Positions 62,177 to 64,000 of a stretch of 64,000 bases of DNA are shown piece after piece. The notes under the pieces are model-generated. The model searched no databases and had not been told where the DNA came from. It was given only the letters and a program-made list of their open reading frames with translations. Position 1 is the stretch's first letter, and each line of letters begins with the position of its first letter. This stretch comes from an uncultured Maribacter sp. (GTDB taxonomy: Bacteria > Bacteroidota > Bacteroidia > Flavobacteriales > Flavobacteriaceae). The position numbers and the translations under genes were made by a program. The DNA lies in contig NZ_CANMTX010000003.1 of assembly GCF_947500985.1 (NCBI RefSeq), positions 186,001 to 250,000 on the forward strand, written 5' to 3'.

Positions 62177-63055
62177 TTAAAAACTCAACTTTTCGGGTAG
62201 ATACTTCGCTACCAATTCCTTGTAATAAGGAAGTAATTCTTTAGCATCTGGTGGTACAGGTGCCTTTGAATATAGGTCGTAAGGGTTGAACTTTTTCACC
62301 CATTCAAACATCTCAATATCTTTTGCGGTCATTAAATGCAAATAGTCATTTTCTCTATGTTGAGAGTAAAAAGAATGATATCTAATCATATATAATGCAG
62401 GCTCTGGCAAATAATCTTTCATTATCTGGTACAGATATTCATCATGCCCCCAGCTCATTTTTACATTATCCAATCCACAATTGGGTGAGTATACACCGTA
62501 CTTTGTATTATATCTACTATCTGTAGCATCTGGATTTGCACTAAAAAAATCTGGATATACAATTTTGTCTGAATAAGCACATCCTACTGGGAAAGTATCA
62601 CCAACAACAGCCCATTGTGGCTCACCAAAGAGACATAATATTTTACCTAAATCGTGAATAAAACCTGTTAAGACGAACCAGTCTGGGTGCCCATCTGCCC
62701 TAATAGCCTCTGAAGTTTGTAATAGATGCTGTAACTGATCTAAATCTATATCTGGATCGCTATCATCTACCAAGGTATTTAGAAAATCTACAGCTTCCCA
62801 AATTGACATTTCACGTTTATTAAATTGCAGAAATTCTTTCTCTTTTTCAACAACAAAATCATAGGTCTGAAATTCATGGTTTACTCTATAAAATTCTTTA
62901 ACTGTATCTAACCTTTCAGAATCTACATAATTTCTAAACTCTTCTTTTTCTTTTGTTGCCTCTTCTGGATCTGGATATCTCTCTAATAAATTATCTTCCC
63001 AATCATCAATATTATCCATGGGATTGTTCTGATTATTATTCAATGATTTTTCCAT
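62177..63055 (-). CDS. Myo-inositol oxygenase (MIOX)
   Basis: 292-residue di-iron HD-like oxygenase that turns myo-inositol into D-glucuronate. It resembles the eukaryotic enzyme over its length: [27 protein letters not shown] (about 118-144, shortened; HxxD and HD ligands), [11 protein letters not shown] (about 207), [14 protein letters not shown] (about 227) and FNPYDLYSK near the end keep the metal and substrate residues. The first 20 residues are Asn-rich and not conserved. It lies between the hybrid regulator and the SSS transporter. Confidence 0.95.
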   Translation of the reverse strand: MEKSLNNNQNNPMDNIDDWEDNLLERYPDPEEATKEKEEFRNYVDSERLDTVKEFYRVNHEFQTYDFVVEKEKEFLQFNKREMSIWEAVDFLNTLVDDSDPDIDLDQLQHLLQTSEAIRADGHPDWFVLTGFIHDLGKILCLFGEPQWAVVGDTFPVGCAYSDKIVYPDFFSANPDATDSRYNTKYGVYSPNCGLDNVKMSWGHDEYLYQIMKDYLPEPALYMIRYHSFYSQHRENDYLHLMTAKDIEMFEWVKKFNPYDLYSKAPVPPDAKELLPYYKELVAKYLPEKLSF

Positions 63056-63094
63056 AAAAATTGTAATTAATGTTTTGAGTAAGTTGATAAGTTT

Positions 63095-63108
63095 TTTAGA
63101 TATCTAAA
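63095..63108. promoter_or_regulatory. Palindrome upstream of the inositol oxygenase gene
   Basis: TTTAGATATCTAAA, a perfect 14-base palindrome 40 bases before the ATG. Possible binding site of the neighbouring AraC-type regulator, or chance in AT-rich DNA. Confidence 0.35.
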
Positions 63109-63207
63109 GCATATCTATCTGCAATTTATAGCAATTAAGCCATAAGCAAATGGATTATACCATCATAAACATGGATTAATTAAAAGAAATTAAAAATATA
63201 AAAAACT

Positions 63208-64000
63208 CTATTTCAACAACTTACTAGGAGGAAAACCAAATTGCTTCTTAAAACACCTACTAAAATAGAGCGGGTCATTAAATCCTATTAAATCGGTTAC
63301 TTCAGACACATTGTATTTTTTTGTCTTGAGTAATTGTGCAGATTTTTTTAATCTAATGGTACGTATGAACTCGTTAGGTGCCAAGTCTGTCAGTTCTTTT
63401 ATTTTTCGATATAATTTAGAAGAGCTCATTCCTAATTCTCGACACAAATAGTTGGTAGTTAAATCTACATCATCAATACGCGATTCAATTATGTTCGTAA
63501 TCTGTTCCATTAAAGCTTTGTCTACAGGCGAATGTGTAAGTAAACCAACTTCACTTTCTACCTCATTCGAAAATTTTGATTTTAGTTCTAATCGGGTTTT
63601 AATAATATTTACAATTACAGATTTCAATAGAGAAGGATCAAAAGGTTTTACCAGATAAGCATCTGCCCCAACATTATATCCTTTCACCTGATCTTCATTT
63701 TCAGACAATGCCGTTAACAGCACTACAGGAATATGACTTATAAATTCATCATTTTTAAGCTCGTTGCAAAATTCTAATCCGTCCATTACCGGCATCATTA
63801 CATCAGCCACGCAAAGCATCGGTTTTATTTTTCTGCACAACTGTAAGCCTTCCTCACCATTTTCTGCCTCATAAACTTTATAGTATCCAGATAAATAATC
63901 AATTAAATATTTTCTAAGTTCAATATTATCTTCAATAACTAGAACTTTATCTTTTATCTCTGTATTAGTAGTCTTTCTTTTTACTGGAACGTAAGCTTCG
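63208..64000 (-). CDS. Hybrid two-component regulator, 3' part (receiver + AraC HTH)
   Basis: The frame stays open to the right edge, so this is the C-terminal 263 residues of a longer gene, not a free regulator. The receiver starts near the edge with KVLVIEDNIELRKYLIDYL and has VADVMMPVMDG (phospho-acceptor Asp) and VVLLTALSENEDQVKGYNVGADAYLVKPF (shortened). The C-terminal AraC-type HTH reads LTTNYLCRELGMSSSKLYRKIKELTDLAPNEFIRTIRLKKSAQLL (shortened) and ends FGFPPSKLLK. Bacteroidetes HTCS proteins sense a sugar or uronate in the periplasm; the sensor and kinase parts would lie beyond 64000. It probably controls the MIOX-SSS-GH88 genes. Confidence 0.9.
   Translation of the reverse strand, partial: EAYVPVKRKTTNTEIKDKVLVIEDNIELRKYLIDYLSGYYKVYEAENGEEGLQLCRKIKPMLCVADVMMPVMDGLEFCNELKNDEFISHIPVVLLTALSENEDQVKGYNVGADAYLVKPFDPSLLKSVIVNIIKTRLELKSKFSNEVESEVGLLTHSPVDKALMEQITNIIESRIDDVDLTTNYLCRELGMSSSKLYRKIKELTDLAPNEFIRTIRLKKSAQLLKTKKYNVSEVTDLIGFNDPLYFSRCFKKQFGFPPSKLLK

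Noticed and set aside
1-64000. CRISPR arrays, insertion sequences, phage or attachment sites
   Set aside because: No regularly spaced repeats, transposase, integrase or flanking direct repeats at the tRNA-Arg gene were found.

Overview
The window looks like chromosomal DNA of a marine-type member of the Flavobacteriaceae (Bacteroidetes). The reasons are the AT-rich composition, the many promoters with a TAnnTTTG -7 box and no obvious Shine-Dalgarno sites, lineage-typical families (TonB-dependent receptor with carboxypeptidase-like N-terminus, DUF1573, long NusB, DUF3276, DUF4920, DUF6268, DUF4197, hybrid two-component regulator with AraC output) and the nusB-DUF1573-yajC order. The genus cannot be fixed from sequence alone; Maribacter, Zobellia or Cellulophaga relatives would fit. 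No phage, insertion sequence or CRISPR array was seen.

Layout. 1-6.4 kb: a four-gene minus-strand operon (DUF4856 lipoprotein, imelysin lipoprotein, HTTM/gamma-carboxylase-like membrane protein, TonB-dependent receptor), probably for iron or another metal, with a palindrome inside its promoter. 6.5-12 kb: HMG-CoA lyase family, LysE exporter, Dabb protein, pyrD, a small secreted protein, pepT, YdeI-like protein. 12-16.4 kb: yajC, DUF1573, nusB, an ABC half-transporter, DUF3276. 16.4-25.5 kb: acyltransferase, bile-acid-type symporter, CsaA-like protein, redox proteins, DinB, peroxiredoxin, cold-shock protein, a cyclophilin-FKBP fusion, M28 peptidase and PPK2. 26.4-31.6 kb: a tightly packed operon of ABC ATPase, permease, MscS channel, DUF6268 and a sigma-54-type regulator without HTH. 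31.9-35.9 kb: grpE-dnaJ, epimerase, mnmD, DUF4920. 36-38.4 kb: ilvE, MazG-like protein, two tiny membrane proteins and crcB.

Two nitrogen loci stand out: P-II-amtB-porin (38.7-41.5 kb) and the divergent GSIII/GSII pair (53.5-56.9 kb). Their promoter regions share a TACCC...GGGGTA inverted motif, which suggests one common regulator. Between them lie DUF1684, DJ-1/PfpI, Lrp, purU, DUF4197, hydrolases, pyrF, prfA, apbE, a Rieske protein and purM.

The right end (58-64 kb) shows local decay. There is an apt pseudogene with three lesions, a tRNA-Arg, a GH88 gene split by one amber codon, then an SSS symporter, a myo-inositol oxygenase and the 3' part of a hybrid two-component regulator running off the window. 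The last four genes look like an inositol/uronate utilisation locus. Two features too short for normal gene calling are notable: a 28-residue membrane peptide at 22053-22139 that resembles the 59-residue protein upstream of crcB, and a 22-residue hydrophobic ORF at 58304-58372.
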